64,000 bases of DNA from Comamonadaceae bacterium (GCA_027483665.1 JAIXUC010000008.1:93390-157389), one strand, 5' to 3'; shown: positions 21,973 to 31,420, counted from the stretch's first letter. Numbers and translations: made by a program. Notes: generated by a model from the sequence alone, not told the origin.

Positions 21973-23121
21973 TCACTTGCCGGGCACTTTGCCTTCCACG
22001 CCCTTGACGTAGAAGTTCACGCCGCCCAAGAACTTGTCGTCGGCCACCGCGTCTTTGGCCAGCACTTCTTTGCCATCTTGGCCCACGATGGGACCCTTCC
22101 AGATGGCATAGGTGCCAGCCTTCAGACCCGAGCGAATTTCATCGACGCGCTTCTTGGTGTCTTCCGGCACGTCAGTAGCGATCGACACGAGGTCGATCGC
22201 GCCTTCCTTCACGCCCCACCACACGCCAGCGTTGCCGGTCCACTTGCCTTCCAGGGCTTCACGCGTGGCCTTCACGTAGTACGGACCCCAGTTGATGATG
22301 GCCGAACCCAGGTGGGCCTTGGGGCCATAAGCGGTCATGTCGGAGTCCCAACCGAAAGCGCGCTTGCCCATCTTCTCAGCGGTTTGCAGCACGGCAGAAG
22401 AGTCGGTGTTCTGGAACAGCACGTCAGCACCGCCGTTGATCAGCGAGGTGGCGGCTTCTGTTTCCTTGGGTGGGTTGAACCACTCGTTGACCCACACCAC
22501 CTTGGTCTTGACCTTGGGGTTGCTCGACTGCGCGCCCATGGTGAAGCTGTTGATGTTGCGAATGACTTCAGGGATTGGGATGGAGGCCACCACGCCCAGC
22601 GTGTTGGTCTTGGTCATCTTGCCTGCGATCACGCCAGCCATGTAGGCACCTTCGTAGGTGCGGCTGTCGTAGGTGCGCATGTTCTCGGCGGTTTTGTAGC
22701 CGGTGGCGTGCTCGAATTTCACATCCTTGAAGTCGGCTGCCACTTTCAGCATGGGCTCCATGTAGCCAAAGGTGGTGCCAAAAATCAGTTTGTTGCCTTC
22801 GGCTGCCAAGTCGCGCATGACGCGCTCTGCGTCAGCCGACTCGGGCACTTTCTCGACGAACTTGGTGACCACTTTGTCGCCAAACTCGGCCTCGATGGCT
22901 TTGCGACCGTTGTCGTGTGCGAAGGTCCAGCCGCCATCGCCCACCGGGCCAACATAGGCGAACGCAATCTTCAGGGGCTCAGGCTTCGGTGCAGGCGCTG
23001 CCGCCACGGGCGCTGGTGCGGGCGCGGGCTCTTCTTTTTTGCCGCAGCCGATCAGGGCAGCAGTTGCCACTGCGCTGACGGCGGCCAGCTTGAGCAAGGA
23101 ACGCTTTTGCAGGTCTGTCAT
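21973..23121 (-). CDS. BMP-family ABC transporter substrate-binding lipoprotein
   Basis: This 382-residue basic-membrane-protein-family binding protein has a lipoprotein signal peptide with lipobox ALIGC (Cys26) and an Ala/Pro-rich linker. A periplasmic binding fold follows: FAYVGPVGDGGWTFAHDNGRK, GTTFGYMEPM, GAYMAGVIAGKMTK. Characterised BMP proteins bind nucleosides or nucleobases. Here the gene sits downstream of two permeases and an ATPase, and next to adenine and guanine deaminase genes, so a purine ligand is likely. The ligand itself is inferred. Confidence 0.88.
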   Translation of the reverse strand: MTDLQKRSLLKLAAVSAVATAALIGCGKKEEPAPAPAPVAAAPAPKPEPLKIAFAYVGPVGDGGWTFAHDNGRKAIEAEFGDKVVTKFVEKVPESADAERVMRDLAAEGNKLIFGTTFGYMEPMLKVAADFKDVKFEHATGYKTAENMRTYDSRTYEGAYMAGVIAGKMTKTNTLGVVASIPIPEVIRNINSFTMGAQSSNPKVKTKVVWVNEWFNPPKETEAATSLINGGADVLFQNTDSSAVLQTAEKMGKRAFGWDSDMTAYGPKAHLGSAIINWGPYYVKATREALEGKWTGNAGVWWGVKEGAIDLVSIATDVPEDTKKRVDEIRSGLKAGTYAIWKGPIVGQDGKEVLAKDAVADDKFLGGVNFYVKGVEGKVPGK

Positions 23122-23203
23122 GTGTTCTCTCTTTAGAAGGTTTCAGGGTTGGAGTTGCGGGGCTGGAGATTCACCTTGGAGCAGGTGACGAGGGTTTTGG
23201 AAA

Positions 23204-24124
23204 TTATGTACCCGGGTTGAAGGGCTTTCCGATGGAAGCCGGCATGTTGACGCGAATCCAGGTGGGGTTGCGCGAGATCAGGACCAGCACCACGATGGTG
23301 GCCACATAAGGCAGCATGCTCAAGAACTGGCTGGGCACATCCACACCGAGCGCCTGCAAGTGAAACTGCAGCATCGTGACCCCACCAAACAAGTACGCAC
23401 CAAGCAAAACCCGTGCCGGTCGCCAGGTGGCGAAGGTGGTCAGGGCCAGTGCAATCCAGCCTTTACCGGCCACCATGCCCTCCACCCACAAGGGCGTGTA
23501 GATGACCGAGATGTATGCCCCAGACAAGCCGCACAGCGCCCCGCCGGCCACCACCGCGGCCAGTCGAATGCGGCGCACCGGGTAGCCCAGCGCATGCGCC
23601 GACTCGGGCGACTCACCGACCGAACGCAGCACCAACCCGGAGCGCGAGCGGTAGAGCCACCAGATCAGGCCCAGCGCCAGCGCCACAGCAAAGTACACCA
23701 GCGGGTGCTGCCGAAACAGCGCTGGGCCCAACAGTGGGATGTCGCCCAAGACTGGGATGCTGAAGTGCGGCCGGGTGGGCAGTGTTTCCTGCACGTAGCG
23801 AATGCCTACAAAGGCGGAGAAGCCCGCGCCGAACAAGCTCAGCGCCAAGCCAGTGGCGTATTGGTTGGTCCCCAGCCAAATGACCAGCACGCCGAACAGC
23901 GCCGCCAACAGCGCACCGGCGCCCATGCCCGCCAAGAAACCGAGCGCGTCGCTGCCGGTGTGCACCACGCAGGCAAACCCCGCGACGGCGGCGCACAGCA
24001 TCATGCCCTCGGCACCCAGGTTGACGATGCCCGCCTTCTCGTTGATGAGCAGGCCCAAGGCAGCCAACGCCAAGACCGTGCCGGCATTGAGCGTGGCTGC
24101 GAGCAGCAGCGCGTAAGACTCCAT
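23204..24124 (-). CDS. ABC transporter permease (nucleoside/purine type), second subunit
   Basis: This 306-residue BPD_transp_2-family inner-membrane protein has about eight hydrophobic segments. The motif NEKAGIVNLGAEGMML at about residues 28-43 is typical of nucleoside-type importers, and RSVGESPESAHALGYPV near residue 200 is the loop that contacts the ATPase. Its ATG shares one base with the stop of the upstream permease (TGATG), indicating translational coupling. It partners the ATPase and the BMP lipoprotein. Confidence 0.88.
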   Translation of the reverse strand: MESYALLLAATLNAGTVLALAALGLLINEKAGIVNLGAEGMMLCAAVAGFACVVHTGSDALGFLAGMGAGALLAALFGVLVIWLGTNQYATGLALSLFGAGFSAFVGIRYVQETLPTRPHFSIPVLGDIPLLGPALFRQHPLVYFAVALALGLIWWLYRSRSGLVLRSVGESPESAHALGYPVRRIRLAAVVAGGALCGLSGAYISVIYTPLWVEGMVAGKGWIALALTTFATWRPARVLLGAYLFGGVTMLQFHLQALGVDVPSQFLSMLPYVATIVVLVLISRNPTWIRVNMPASIGKPFNPGT

Positions 24125-25233
24125 CAGGCGCTCCGGGAAGGATGGGATGCGGGAATGGCCGCAGGTGTTGGCTCCGCTGGTTTGACGCGGCGCACGCGGT
24201 AAGCCACCAAGGTGTCACAAGCCAACAAGGAAAACAGCAGCAAGCCCTGGAACACGCCCGTGAGCGACTTGGGTAGGCCCAGACGCGACTGCGCCAACTC
24301 GCCGCCGATGTAGAACATGCTCATCAAGATGGCAGAAAACACCATGCCCACCGGGTGCAGCCGCCCGACAAAGGCCACGATGATGGCGGCGAAGCCGTAG
24401 CCGGCTGGCACATAAGGCGTGAGCTGGCCAATGGGGCCGGCCACCTCCAGCGCACCCGCCAAACCCGCAGCACCGCCCGACACCAGCAAGGCCGTCCACA
24501 GCGCGCGGCGCGAAGAAAAACCAGCGTAGCGCGCCGCCGCCGGTGCCAAGCCACCGACCTGCTGCGCAAAGCCGGCACGCGTGCGAAACAGGTACAGCCA
24601 CAACAGCGCGGCCAGCCCCAGAGCCAAAGGCAAGCCGATGCTCAAGCGCGAGCCGTCCATGAGGCGGGGAATTTGCGTAACGGCCTCGAAAGTTTTGGTC
24701 TGCGGAAAGTTGTAGCCCTGAGGGTCTTTCCAAGGGCCATAGACCAAGTAGCTGAGCACCATGCCGGCGACATAAACCAGCATCAGACTGACCAGAATTT
24801 CACTGGCGTTGAATCGGTCGCGGCACAGCGCCACGATGCCCGCCCACACCATGCCGCCCAAGACCCCGGCCAACAAAATCGCGGGCACGATCCACAGGCC
24901 TGTGTTTTTGTCGGCCAACAGCGCCACACCGCCGGCAAACACCGCGCCGATGACGAACTGGCCTTCTGCGCCGATGTTCCAGACATTGGAGCGAAAACAC
25001 AGCGACAGGCCGAGTGCGATCACGAGCAGCGGCGTGGCCTTCACCATCAATTCGCCCAAGGCATAGGGCGTCTTGATGGGCTCCCAGAAAAAGATTTGCA
25101 AGGCGCGAACCGGGTCTTTGCCCAAGGCAGCAAACAAGACGATGCCCAGCAGCACCGTCAGGGCCAGCGCCAGGAGCGGCGAGCCGATGGTCCACCAGCG
25201 CGAAGGCTCTGCGCGGGGTTCAAGCCGGAACAT
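24124..25233 (-). CDS. ABC transporter permease (nucleoside/purine type), first subunit
   Basis: This 369-residue membrane protein is of the same family as the next gene, with FRSNVWNIGAEGQFVIGAV at about residues 100-118 and about nine hydrophobic segments. I start it at ATG 25233 because AAGGA lies 8 bases upstream. That start overlaps the ATPase stop by 14 bases. Together with the 306-residue permease it would form the heteromeric channel of a BMP-type importer. Confidence 0.87.
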   Translation of the reverse strand: MFRLEPRAEPSRWWTIGSPLLALALTVLLGIVLFAALGKDPVRALQIFFWEPIKTPYALGELMVKATPLLVIALGLSLCFRSNVWNIGAEGQFVIGAVFAGGVALLADKNTGLWIVPAILLAGVLGGMVWAGIVALCRDRFNASEILVSLMLVYVAGMVLSYLVYGPWKDPQGYNFPQTKTFEAVTQIPRLMDGSRLSIGLPLALGLAALLWLYLFRTRAGFAQQVGGLAPAAARYAGFSSRRALWTALLVSGGAAGLAGALEVAGPIGQLTPYVPAGYGFAAIIVAFVGRLHPVGMVFSAILMSMFYIGGELAQSRLGLPKSLTGVFQGLLLFSLLACDTLVAYRVRRVKPAEPTPAAIPASHPSRSA

Positions 25234-26785
25234 GCTTACCGTCCTTGCCATGGCCAGCCGCTGCGCCCGCTGTGGTGGCCGTGTCTTCCCACAAGCCACT
25301 CATCCACTCGCCGATGCGCTGCACCGTGGCCTCGCTGCGGTGCAAGCTGGGCGACAAACGCCCGCGTGCCATCACATGCAGTCGGTCGCTCACTTCGAAC
25401 AACTCATCGAGCTCCTCGCTCACCACCAGCACCGCCGTGCCCGAATCACGCAGCGCGAGGATGGCGGCGCGAATTTGCGCTGCTGCGCCCACGTCCACGC
25501 CCCAGGTGGGCTGAGAAACAATCAAAAGGCGAGGCGCGGCGTCGATCTCGCGGCCCACGATGTACTTCTGCAAATTGCCGCCAGAGAGCGAACGCGCCGC
25601 GGCATCCGGGCCGCCTGCCTTCACGTTGAATCGGCTGATGATGTCGCTGGCCTGCTGGCGCAGCCGGGCCACATGAATCCAGCCAAACGCGCCCACTGCG
25701 TTGCTGCGCGTGAGCATGAGGTTGTGGGCCAGGCTGAGCGTGGGCACCGCGCCGCGCCCCAGCCGCTCTTCAGGCACGAAATGCAGGCCCAAGGCGCGCC
25801 GCTCGCGTGGCCCGAGTTGCCCGGCGTCTGTGCCGCTCATGCGCACCATGGCGCTGTGCGCGCGGGTGTCTTCACCCGACAACGCGTACATGAGCGCCTG
25901 CTGGCCGTTGCCCGACACACCTGCGATGCCCACCACTTCGCCAGCGCGCACCTCGAATTGGATGTCGTGCAAGTCCACACCAAATTGGTCAGCGCGCGGC
26001 AGGCTCAAACCGCGCACCTCCAGCACCGGCAAACCGGCGGTCACTTGCCGGTGCCTGAGCGCTGGCGGCTCAGAGCCGATCATCAAACGGCTCAGCGACG
26101 CGTTCGACTCTTGCCGTGGGTCGCACACGCCCGTGACGCGGCCACCGCGCAGCACGGTGCAGGCGGTACACAGAGCGCGAATTTCGTGCAGCTTGTGGCT
26201 GATGTAGAGGATGCTGCAGCCCTGGTCAGCCAAGCGGCGCAGGACAACGAACAGCCGCTCCACCGCTTGCGGCGTCAGCACAGAAGTGGGCTCGTCCAAG
26301 ATCAGCAGTTGCGGGTCGGTCAGCAAGGCGCGGATGATTTCCACGCGCTGCATTTCGCCCACGCTCAAAGAGTGCACCGGGCGGTCGGGGTCGATGTCCA
26401 GCCCGTATTCAGTGGCTTTTTCCGTGATCTTCTGGCGCACCTGCTCCAGGCTGAGCGAACGCTCCACGCCCAGCCAGACGTTCTCGGCCACGGTCAGCGT
26501 GTCGAACAGACTGAAGTGCTGAAACACCATGGCGATGCCCAGAGCGCGTGCCTCTTGCGGGTTGCGGATGTGCACCACTTGGCCGTTGAAGCGCACCTCG
26601 CCGGCGTCGGGCTTGACCGAGCCGTAGATGATCTTCATGAGCGTGGACTTGCCAGCGCCGTTCTCGCCCAGCACCGCATGGATTTCGCCCGGCTGCACCG
26701 TGAGCGACACATCGTCATTGGCCAGCACCGCCGGGTAGCGCTTGCTGATGTGGGCCAATGTGAGCCGGGACTGTGGGGAGGCCAT
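25220..26785 (-). CDS. ABC transporter ATP-binding protein with two ABC domains (purine/nucleoside importer)
   Basis: This 521-residue double ATPase is of the sugar/nucleoside type. The first domain has Walker A GENGAGKS, signature LSVGEMQRVEI and LLILDEPTSVLTP. The second has a degenerate Walker A (GVSGNGQQAL), signature LSGGNLQKYIVG and LLIVSQPTWGVDVGA. An inactive second P-loop is normal for this family. The ATG at 26785 is used because the sigma-54 promoter at 26812-26827 would put the transcript start near 26801, excluding the upstream TTG at 26812. It is the first gene of the importer operon. Confidence 0.9.
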   Translation of the reverse strand: MASPQSRLTLAHISKRYPAVLANDDVSLTVQPGEIHAVLGENGAGKSTLMKIIYGSVKPDAGEVRFNGQVVHIRNPQEARALGIAMVFQHFSLFDTLTVAENVWLGVERSLSLEQVRQKITEKATEYGLDIDPDRPVHSLSVGEMQRVEIIRALLTDPQLLILDEPTSVLTPQAVERLFVVLRRLADQGCSILYISHKLHEIRALCTACTVLRGGRVTGVCDPRQESNASLSRLMIGSEPPALRHRQVTAGLPVLEVRGLSLPRADQFGVDLHDIQFEVRAGEVVGIAGVSGNGQQALMYALSGEDTRAHSAMVRMSGTDAGQLGPRERRALGLHFVPEERLGRGAVPTLSLAHNLMLTRSNAVGAFGWIHVARLRQQASDIISRFNVKAGGPDAAARSLSGGNLQKYIVGREIDAAPRLLIVSQPTWGVDVGAAAQIRAAILALRDSGTAVLVVSEELDELFEVSDRLHVMARGRLSPSLHRSEATVQRIGEWMSGLWEDTATTAGAAAGHGKDGKHVPA

Positions 26786-26811
26786 GGGTTTGGAGTCTAT
26801 CGGTCTACTCA

Positions 26812-26827
26812 AGCAAGGCCGATGCCA
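26812..26827 (-). promoter_or_regulatory. Sigma-54 (-24/-12) promoter of the purine importer operon
   Basis: On the minus strand the sequence reads TGGCAT-CGGCC-TTGCT, with GG and GC separated by exactly 10 bases. This is very close to the consensus TGGCAC-N5-TTGCW. The predicted start near 26801 leaves a short leader before the ATG at 26785. Confidence 0.75.
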
Positions 26828-26840
26828 GGCGGGGCGGGCG

Positions 26841-26860
26841 GCCTAGTGCGGCCTGGTGCG
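26841..26860. repeat. Tandem 10-base direct repeat between two divergent sigma-54 promoters
   Basis: GCCTAGTGCG is followed directly by GCCTGGTGCG, one mismatch, period one helical turn. It lies between the two divergent promoters and could be an activator-binding site. Confidence 0.45.
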
Positions 26861-26867
26861 CCCAGCT

Positions 26868-26883
26868 TGGCACCGCGCTTGCA
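26868..26883 (+). promoter_or_regulatory. Sigma-54 (-24/-12) promoter of xdhAB
   Basis: TGGCAC-CGCGC-TTGCA matches the sigma-54 consensus at every conserved base, with GG and GC 10 bases apart. The predicted transcript start is near 26894, 17 bases before the xdhA ATG. Confidence 0.82.
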
Positions 26884-26910
26884 TGGTCCTGCACAGATAT
26901 AAAGCGAGCA

Positions 26911-28716
26911 ATGAACCAAAGCCTAGCCCCCCAGTCATCCAACCCGCCCAACGCCATGTCGTCTGATGGCATTCATTTCATCCGCCGCGGCGAGCGCGTC
27001 ACGCTGCAGGGTGTGCCGCCCGAGCGCACGCTGTTGCAGGTGTTGCGCGAAGACCTGGGCGCCACCGGCACCAAAGAGGGCTGCAACGAAGGCGACTGCG
27101 GCGCTTGCACCGTGGTGCTGGGCGAGCCCACGGCAGATGGCGGCATCCGGCTGCGCGCCGTCAACAGTTGCATCCGGCTGGCGCATTCGGTCAACGGGCT
27201 GGCCGTCTGGACCGCGCAAGACATTCACCAAGACCCGCTGGTGAAGCCGGTAGAGCCCGCGCCACCAGCCATGCCCCGCGCCCAACCGGCGGCAGCACCA
27301 GACGCCGACCTTGCAGCGCTGCACCCGGCACAAGCCTGCTTGGTGCAGTGCCATGCATCGCAATGCGGCTTTTGCACGCCGGGTTTCGTGATGAGCCTGT
27401 TCGCGCATTACCACGAGCAGGTGTGGCCTGAGCCGCAGGCCCAGGTGCCGACCACCTTGCCCGGCGCGCCCCCCGCACTGCCGCCCGCGCCGCCGCCCGT
27501 TCTGCCTTTGGCGGTGTCGCGCACACAGGCCCAAGAAGTTTTGTCGGGCAACCTGTGCCGGTGCACTGGCTACCGGCCGATCCTGGACGCGGCGCAGGTG
27601 ATGCCCCAGGCTCCGCGCTGGCGCTTGGACGCAGCCGCACTGCGACAGCGCCTCGACGCGCTGGCAGAAGCCGCGTCATCTGCGCACACCCGCCAAGCCA
27701 GCGCTTCGCCAGCCACCGCAGCCACCCAGCTGCAAGCCGCGCGCTACCTCAGCGCCAAGCACCTTGCGCAGTTGCTGCAGGCCCGCGCCGCTTACCCCCA
27801 AGCGCAGGTCGTGGCCGGCTGCACCGACGTGGGTCTGTGGGTGAACAAGCAGCACCGCGTCTTCGAGCAAATCTTGGACGTGACGCGCACCCAGGAACTG
27901 CTGCGCGTCGAGGTCTACCCGCAGCACATCGCCATCGGCGCCGCTGTGAGCCTCACCGACGCCTACGCGGCGCTGGTGGCCGAGCGGCCCCAACTGCACG
28001 ATTTCGCCAGCCGTTTCGCCGGCCTTCCCGTGCGCAACTCCGGCACGTTGGGCGGCAACGTGGCCAACGGCTCGCCCATTGGCGACAGCATGCCTTTGCT
28101 CATCGCACTCGGTGCCAGCGTGGTGCTCATGCGCTGGCAGGGTCAGGGTGCGAGGGGCCAGCTGGCGCACCGCGAACTGGCGCTGGAGGACTTCTATCTG
28201 GGCTATCGGCGCACAGCCTTGCGCCCAGACGAGCTGCTGGCCTGGATCAAGGTGCCGCGCCCGGTGTCGGGTGAGTTCTTGCAGGTTCACAAGCTCAGCA
28301 AGCGCTTCGATGACGACATCTCTGCGGTCTGCTTGGGGGTGTTTTTGCAGCTCGACACGCAGGGCCGCATCGCGCAAGCCAAGCTGGGTGCGGGCGGCGT
28401 GGCGGCCACGCCGGTTCGCGCCCGGCGCACCGAAGCACACTTAGTCGGTCAAGCTTGGACCATGCAGACGGCGCAGCGCGCAGCAGCCACGCTGCAAGCC
28501 GAGTTCCAGCCCATCTCGGACATGCGCGCATCGGCCTCCTACCGCAGCACCATGCTGGGCGAGTTGCTGGTGCGCGCAGCGCGCAGCCTGGACAGCCACA
28601 ACCCCCAGCAGCCCTGGCAACTGGACTCGGCCAGCGCCTCGGTTCTGGCGGACTTGGCAGCCCAGCCCATGCACCAAACACCTGCATCTGCACCTGCGCT
28701 GAGGGCTCCGGCATGA
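26911..28716 (+). CDS. xdhA: Xanthine dehydrogenase small subunit (two 2Fe-2S clusters, FAD)
   Basis: XdhA carries electrons from the molybdenum site to FAD and NAD. Cluster one is bound by C58, C63, C66 and C87 (GCNEGDCGAC, NSC). Cluster two is bound by C152, C155, C216 and C218 (QCGFC, CRC). The FAD domain begins near residue 240, with VVAGCTDVG and NSGTLGGNVANGSP. At 601 residues it is about 100 longer than typical. Extra Pro/Ala-rich segments at about 113-135 and 172-200 flank the second cluster. The start at 26911 fits the sigma-54 promoter. The stop overlaps the xdhB ATG (ATGA). Confidence 0.94.
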   Translation: MNQSLAPQSSNPPNAMSSDGIHFIRRGERVTLQGVPPERTLLQVLREDLGATGTKEGCNEGDCGACTVVLGEPTADGGIRLRAVNSCIRLAHSVNGLAVWTAQDIHQDPLVKPVEPAPPAMPRAQPAAAPDADLAALHPAQACLVQCHASQCGFCTPGFVMSLFAHYHEQVWPEPQAQVPTTLPGAPPALPPAPPPVLPLAVSRTQAQEVLSGNLCRCTGYRPILDAAQVMPQAPRWRLDAAALRQRLDALAEAASSAHTRQASASPATAATQLQAARYLSAKHLAQLLQARAAYPQAQVVAGCTDVGLWVNKQHRVFEQILDVTRTQELLRVEVYPQHIAIGAAVSLTDAYAALVAERPQLHDFASRFAGLPVRNSGTLGGNVANGSPIGDSMPLLIALGASVVLMRWQGQGARGQLAHRELALEDFYLGYRRTALRPDELLAWIKVPRPVSGEFLQVHKLSKRFDDDISAVCLGVFLQLDTQGRIAQAKLGAGGVAATPVRARRTEAHLVGQAWTMQTAQRAAATLQAEFQPISDMRASASYRSTMLGELLVRAARSLDSHNPQQPWQLDSASASVLADLAAQPMHQTPASAPALRAPA

Positions 28717-31142
28717 ACGCCCGAGACCGCGGCACCGAGACCGCAGGCGCCAAAGCCTCAGCGCAGCCGGCAGCAAAGCAGGTAGCACAGCACCCAACCG
28801 CCGAGACCACGCGCCCAGCCATGGGCCAGTCACACCGGCACGACAGCGCCGTCGCCCAAGTCTGCGGTGAGGCCTTGTATGTGGACGATATCCCCGAGTT
28901 GCGCGGCACGCTGCACGCCGCACCCGTGCTCTCTACCGTGGCCCACGGCCTGCTGCGCGGCATCGACGGGGCTGCTGCGCTGGCCATGCCCGGCGTGCGC
29001 GCGCTCATCACCGCGCGCGACATCCCCGGCGACCCGGTGCTGGCCGCCTTTGCGCACGATGAGCCCATCTTGGCGATCGACCGCGTGCAGCACATCGGCC
29101 AAGTGGTGGCACTGGTGGTGGCCGACAGCGCCATGGAAGCGCGCCGCGCAGCGCGCTTGGTGAAGCTCTCCATCGACCCGCTGCCCGCCTTGCTCACGCC
29201 ACGCGCAGCGCACGAGGCCCAAAGCTATGTGTTGCCGCCAGTCACCGTGAGGCGGGGCGACGCTGCTGGCGCGCTGGCCCGCGCTCCGCAACGCTTGAGC
29301 GGACAGTTCGAAGTGGGCGGCCAAGAGCACTTTTACTTGGAAGGCCAGATCGCCTACGCCCTGCCGCGCGAACAACAGCAATGGCACATCTACGCCAGCA
29401 CGCAACACCCGGGCGAGGTGCAGCACTGGGTGGCTCACGCCCTGGGCTTGGACGTGCACCGTGTCACCGTGGAGTGCCGGCGCATGGGCGGCGGTTTTGG
29501 CGGCAAAGAAACGCAGGCCGGGCACTTGGCGGTGTGGGCAGCACTGGCCGCACACCACACCGGCTGCCCCGTGAAATGCCGCCTGGACCGCGACGACGAC
29601 TTCATGGTCACCGGCAAGCGCCACCCCTTTGCTTACGACTACACCGTAGGCTTTGACGAACAAGGCCTGCTGTGCGGCCTGCACATCACGCAGTTGGTGA
29701 ACTGCGGGTTTTCTGCAGACTTGAGCGGCCCGGTGGCCGACCGCGCCATCTTCCACACCGACAACGCGTACTTTCTGGAAGACGTGGAAGTGGCCTCTTT
29801 CCGCTGCAAAACCAACCTGCAAAGCCACACCGCATTTCGCGGCTTTGGGGGGCCGCAGGGCGTGATCGCCATTGAGACCATCTTGGGCGACATCGCCCGC
29901 CACCTGGGGCTGGATGCTTTGGACGTGCGGCTGCGCAACTTGTATGGCCCGCCGCCGCGCCACATCACGCACTACCAAATGCCGGTGGAAGACAACATCT
30001 TGCAGCCGCTCATCGAGCGCTTGGCGCAGAGCAGCCAATACCGGCAGCGGCGCGAATCCATCGCCGCCTGGAATGCACAAAGCCCGGTCATTCAGCGCGG
30101 CATCGCGCTCACGCCGGTGAAGTTCGGCATCAGCTTCACGGCCACGCTGTTCAACCAAGCCGGTGCGCTGGTGCACGTCTACACCGACGGCAGCGTGATG
30201 GTCCACCACGGCGGCACCGAGATGGGCCAAGGCTTGCACACCAAAGTGGCGCAGGTGGTGGCCGATGAACTGGGTGTGCCGCTGTCGCGCGTGTTGGTGG
30301 GCGCCAGCGACACGGCCAAGGTGCCCAATGCCTCGGCCACGGCAGCGTCCGCAGGCACCGACCTGAATGGCCGCGCCGCGCAATACGCTGCCCGCCACGT
30401 GCGCGACAACCTGGCAGCCTTCGTGGCGGGGCAAGACGGCGTGGGCGCAGGCGCTGTGCGTTTCGCAGGCGGCGAGGTCATCACCAGCACCACGCGGCGC
30501 AGCTTCGACGACGTGGTGCGCATGGCCTACGCCAACCGCATCCAGTTGTGGAGCGACGGCTTCTACCGCACACCAAAAATCCACTACGACAAAACCACGC
30601 TCACCGGCCGGCCCTTCTTCTATTTCGCCTACGGCGCGGCTTGCACCGAAGTGGCCATCGACACCCGCACCGGCGAGCACCGCGTGCTGCGCGTGGACAT
30701 CCTGCACGACGTGGGCACCAGCCTGAACCCGGCCTTGGACATCGGCCAGATCGAAGGCGGCTTTGTGCAAGGCATGGGCTGGCTCACCACCGAAGAGCTG
30801 GTGTGGAACGAGCAAGGCCGCCTGAGCACGCACGCACCCAGCACTTACAAAATTCCAGCAACCGGCGACATACCCGCGCACTTCTCGGTGGCGCTGTGGC
30901 CGGAGGCCAACCGCGAAGACAACGTGGGCGGCAGCAAAGCCGTGGGCGAACCGCCCTTCATGCTGGCCATCAGCGTCTGGGAAGCCCTGCGCGACGCGGT
31001 GGCGCAGGCCAGAACACGGCTGGTCCCTGAATCGCCCGCCCGGTCGAACGATCAATCGCCCCATCAACCACCCAAGCCGGTTCAGATGGACGCACCGGCG
31101 ACACCAGAGCGTGTGTGGCGGGCGCTACAGCTCAGAGATTGA
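28713..31142 (+). CDS. xdhB: Xanthine dehydrogenase large subunit (molybdopterin-binding)
   Basis: XdhB hydroxylates hypoxanthine to xanthine and xanthine to urate at a molybdenum cofactor. The 809-residue protein shows ALYVDDIPE, the Moco region RRMGGGFGGKETQA, FRGFGGPQG, and the catalytic glutamate E746 within GGSKAVGEPPFM. It lacks FeS and FAD domains, which are in XdhA, giving a two-gene bacterial enzyme. Translation is coupled to xdhA by a 4-base overlap. The C-terminal ~40 residues are less conserved. The maturation partner xdhC lies about 8 kb further on. Confidence 0.95.
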   Translation: MNARDRGTETAGAKASAQPAAKQVAQHPTAETTRPAMGQSHRHDSAVAQVCGEALYVDDIPELRGTLHAAPVLSTVAHGLLRGIDGAAALAMPGVRALITARDIPGDPVLAAFAHDEPILAIDRVQHIGQVVALVVADSAMEARRAARLVKLSIDPLPALLTPRAAHEAQSYVLPPVTVRRGDAAGALARAPQRLSGQFEVGGQEHFYLEGQIAYALPREQQQWHIYASTQHPGEVQHWVAHALGLDVHRVTVECRRMGGGFGGKETQAGHLAVWAALAAHHTGCPVKCRLDRDDDFMVTGKRHPFAYDYTVGFDEQGLLCGLHITQLVNCGFSADLSGPVADRAIFHTDNAYFLEDVEVASFRCKTNLQSHTAFRGFGGPQGVIAIETILGDIARHLGLDALDVRLRNLYGPPPRHITHYQMPVEDNILQPLIERLAQSSQYRQRRESIAAWNAQSPVIQRGIALTPVKFGISFTATLFNQAGALVHVYTDGSVMVHHGGTEMGQGLHTKVAQVVADELGVPLSRVLVGASDTAKVPNASATAASAGTDLNGRAAQYAARHVRDNLAAFVAGQDGVGAGAVRFAGGEVITSTTRRSFDDVVRMAYANRIQLWSDGFYRTPKIHYDKTTLTGRPFFYFAYGAACTEVAIDTRTGEHRVLRVDILHDVGTSLNPALDIGQIEGGFVQGMGWLTTEELVWNEQGRLSTHAPSTYKIPATGDIPAHFSVALWPEANREDNVGGSKAVGEPPFMLAISVWEALRDAVAQARTRLVPESPARSNDQSPHQPPKPVQMDAPATPERVWRALQLRD

Positions 31143-31144
31143 GG

Positions 31145-31420
31145 CTACAGGGCCCGCAACAAGCGCGGGTGCTTGACGGCCACTTTCAACAGCGTTCGGG
31201 CAGCGCCCGTGGGCTCTCGTCGGCCCTGCTCCCAGTCTTGCAAGGTACGGGGCGAGACACCCAGCAGGCGAGCAAAGTCCCGCTGCGACAAGCCCACGCT
31301 GGCCCGAGCCCGTGCCGCCTCAGACACCGTCACCAGGGTGGCGCGTGCGGCCTCTCCCCGGCGCATTTGTCGCACCGATTCCAGCAGGTCAGCCTGAACG
31401 GTCGTCAACTCAGTGGGCAT
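31145..31420 (-). CDS. Antitoxin with helix-turn-helix (HigA/NadS-like)
   Basis: This 91-residue protein has a C-terminal XRE-type helix-turn-helix (GLSQRDFARLLGVSPRTLQDWEQGRREP at about 43-70). It pairs with the RelE/HigB-type toxin whose gene overlaps its start by 11 bases. In such toxin-first modules the antitoxin both binds the toxin and represses the operon. It lies tail to tail with xdhB, with only two bases between the stops. Confidence 0.85.
   Translation of the reverse strand: MPTELTTVQADLLESVRQMRRGEAARATLVTVSEAARARASVGLSQRDFARLLGVSPRTLQDWEQGRREPTGAARTLLKVAVKHPRLLRAL

Noticed and set aside
26841..26883. An NtrC enhancer dyad between the two sigma-54 promoters
   Set aside because: GGTGC and GCACC half-sites are present but in the wrong orientation and spacing for the usual NtrC dyad, so I report only the direct repeat.
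28830..31067. A 745-codon open frame antisense to xdhB
   Set aside because: It is the mirror of a strongly conserved coding gene in GC-rich DNA, shows His/Ala/Val/Gly-rich noise and has no family motif.
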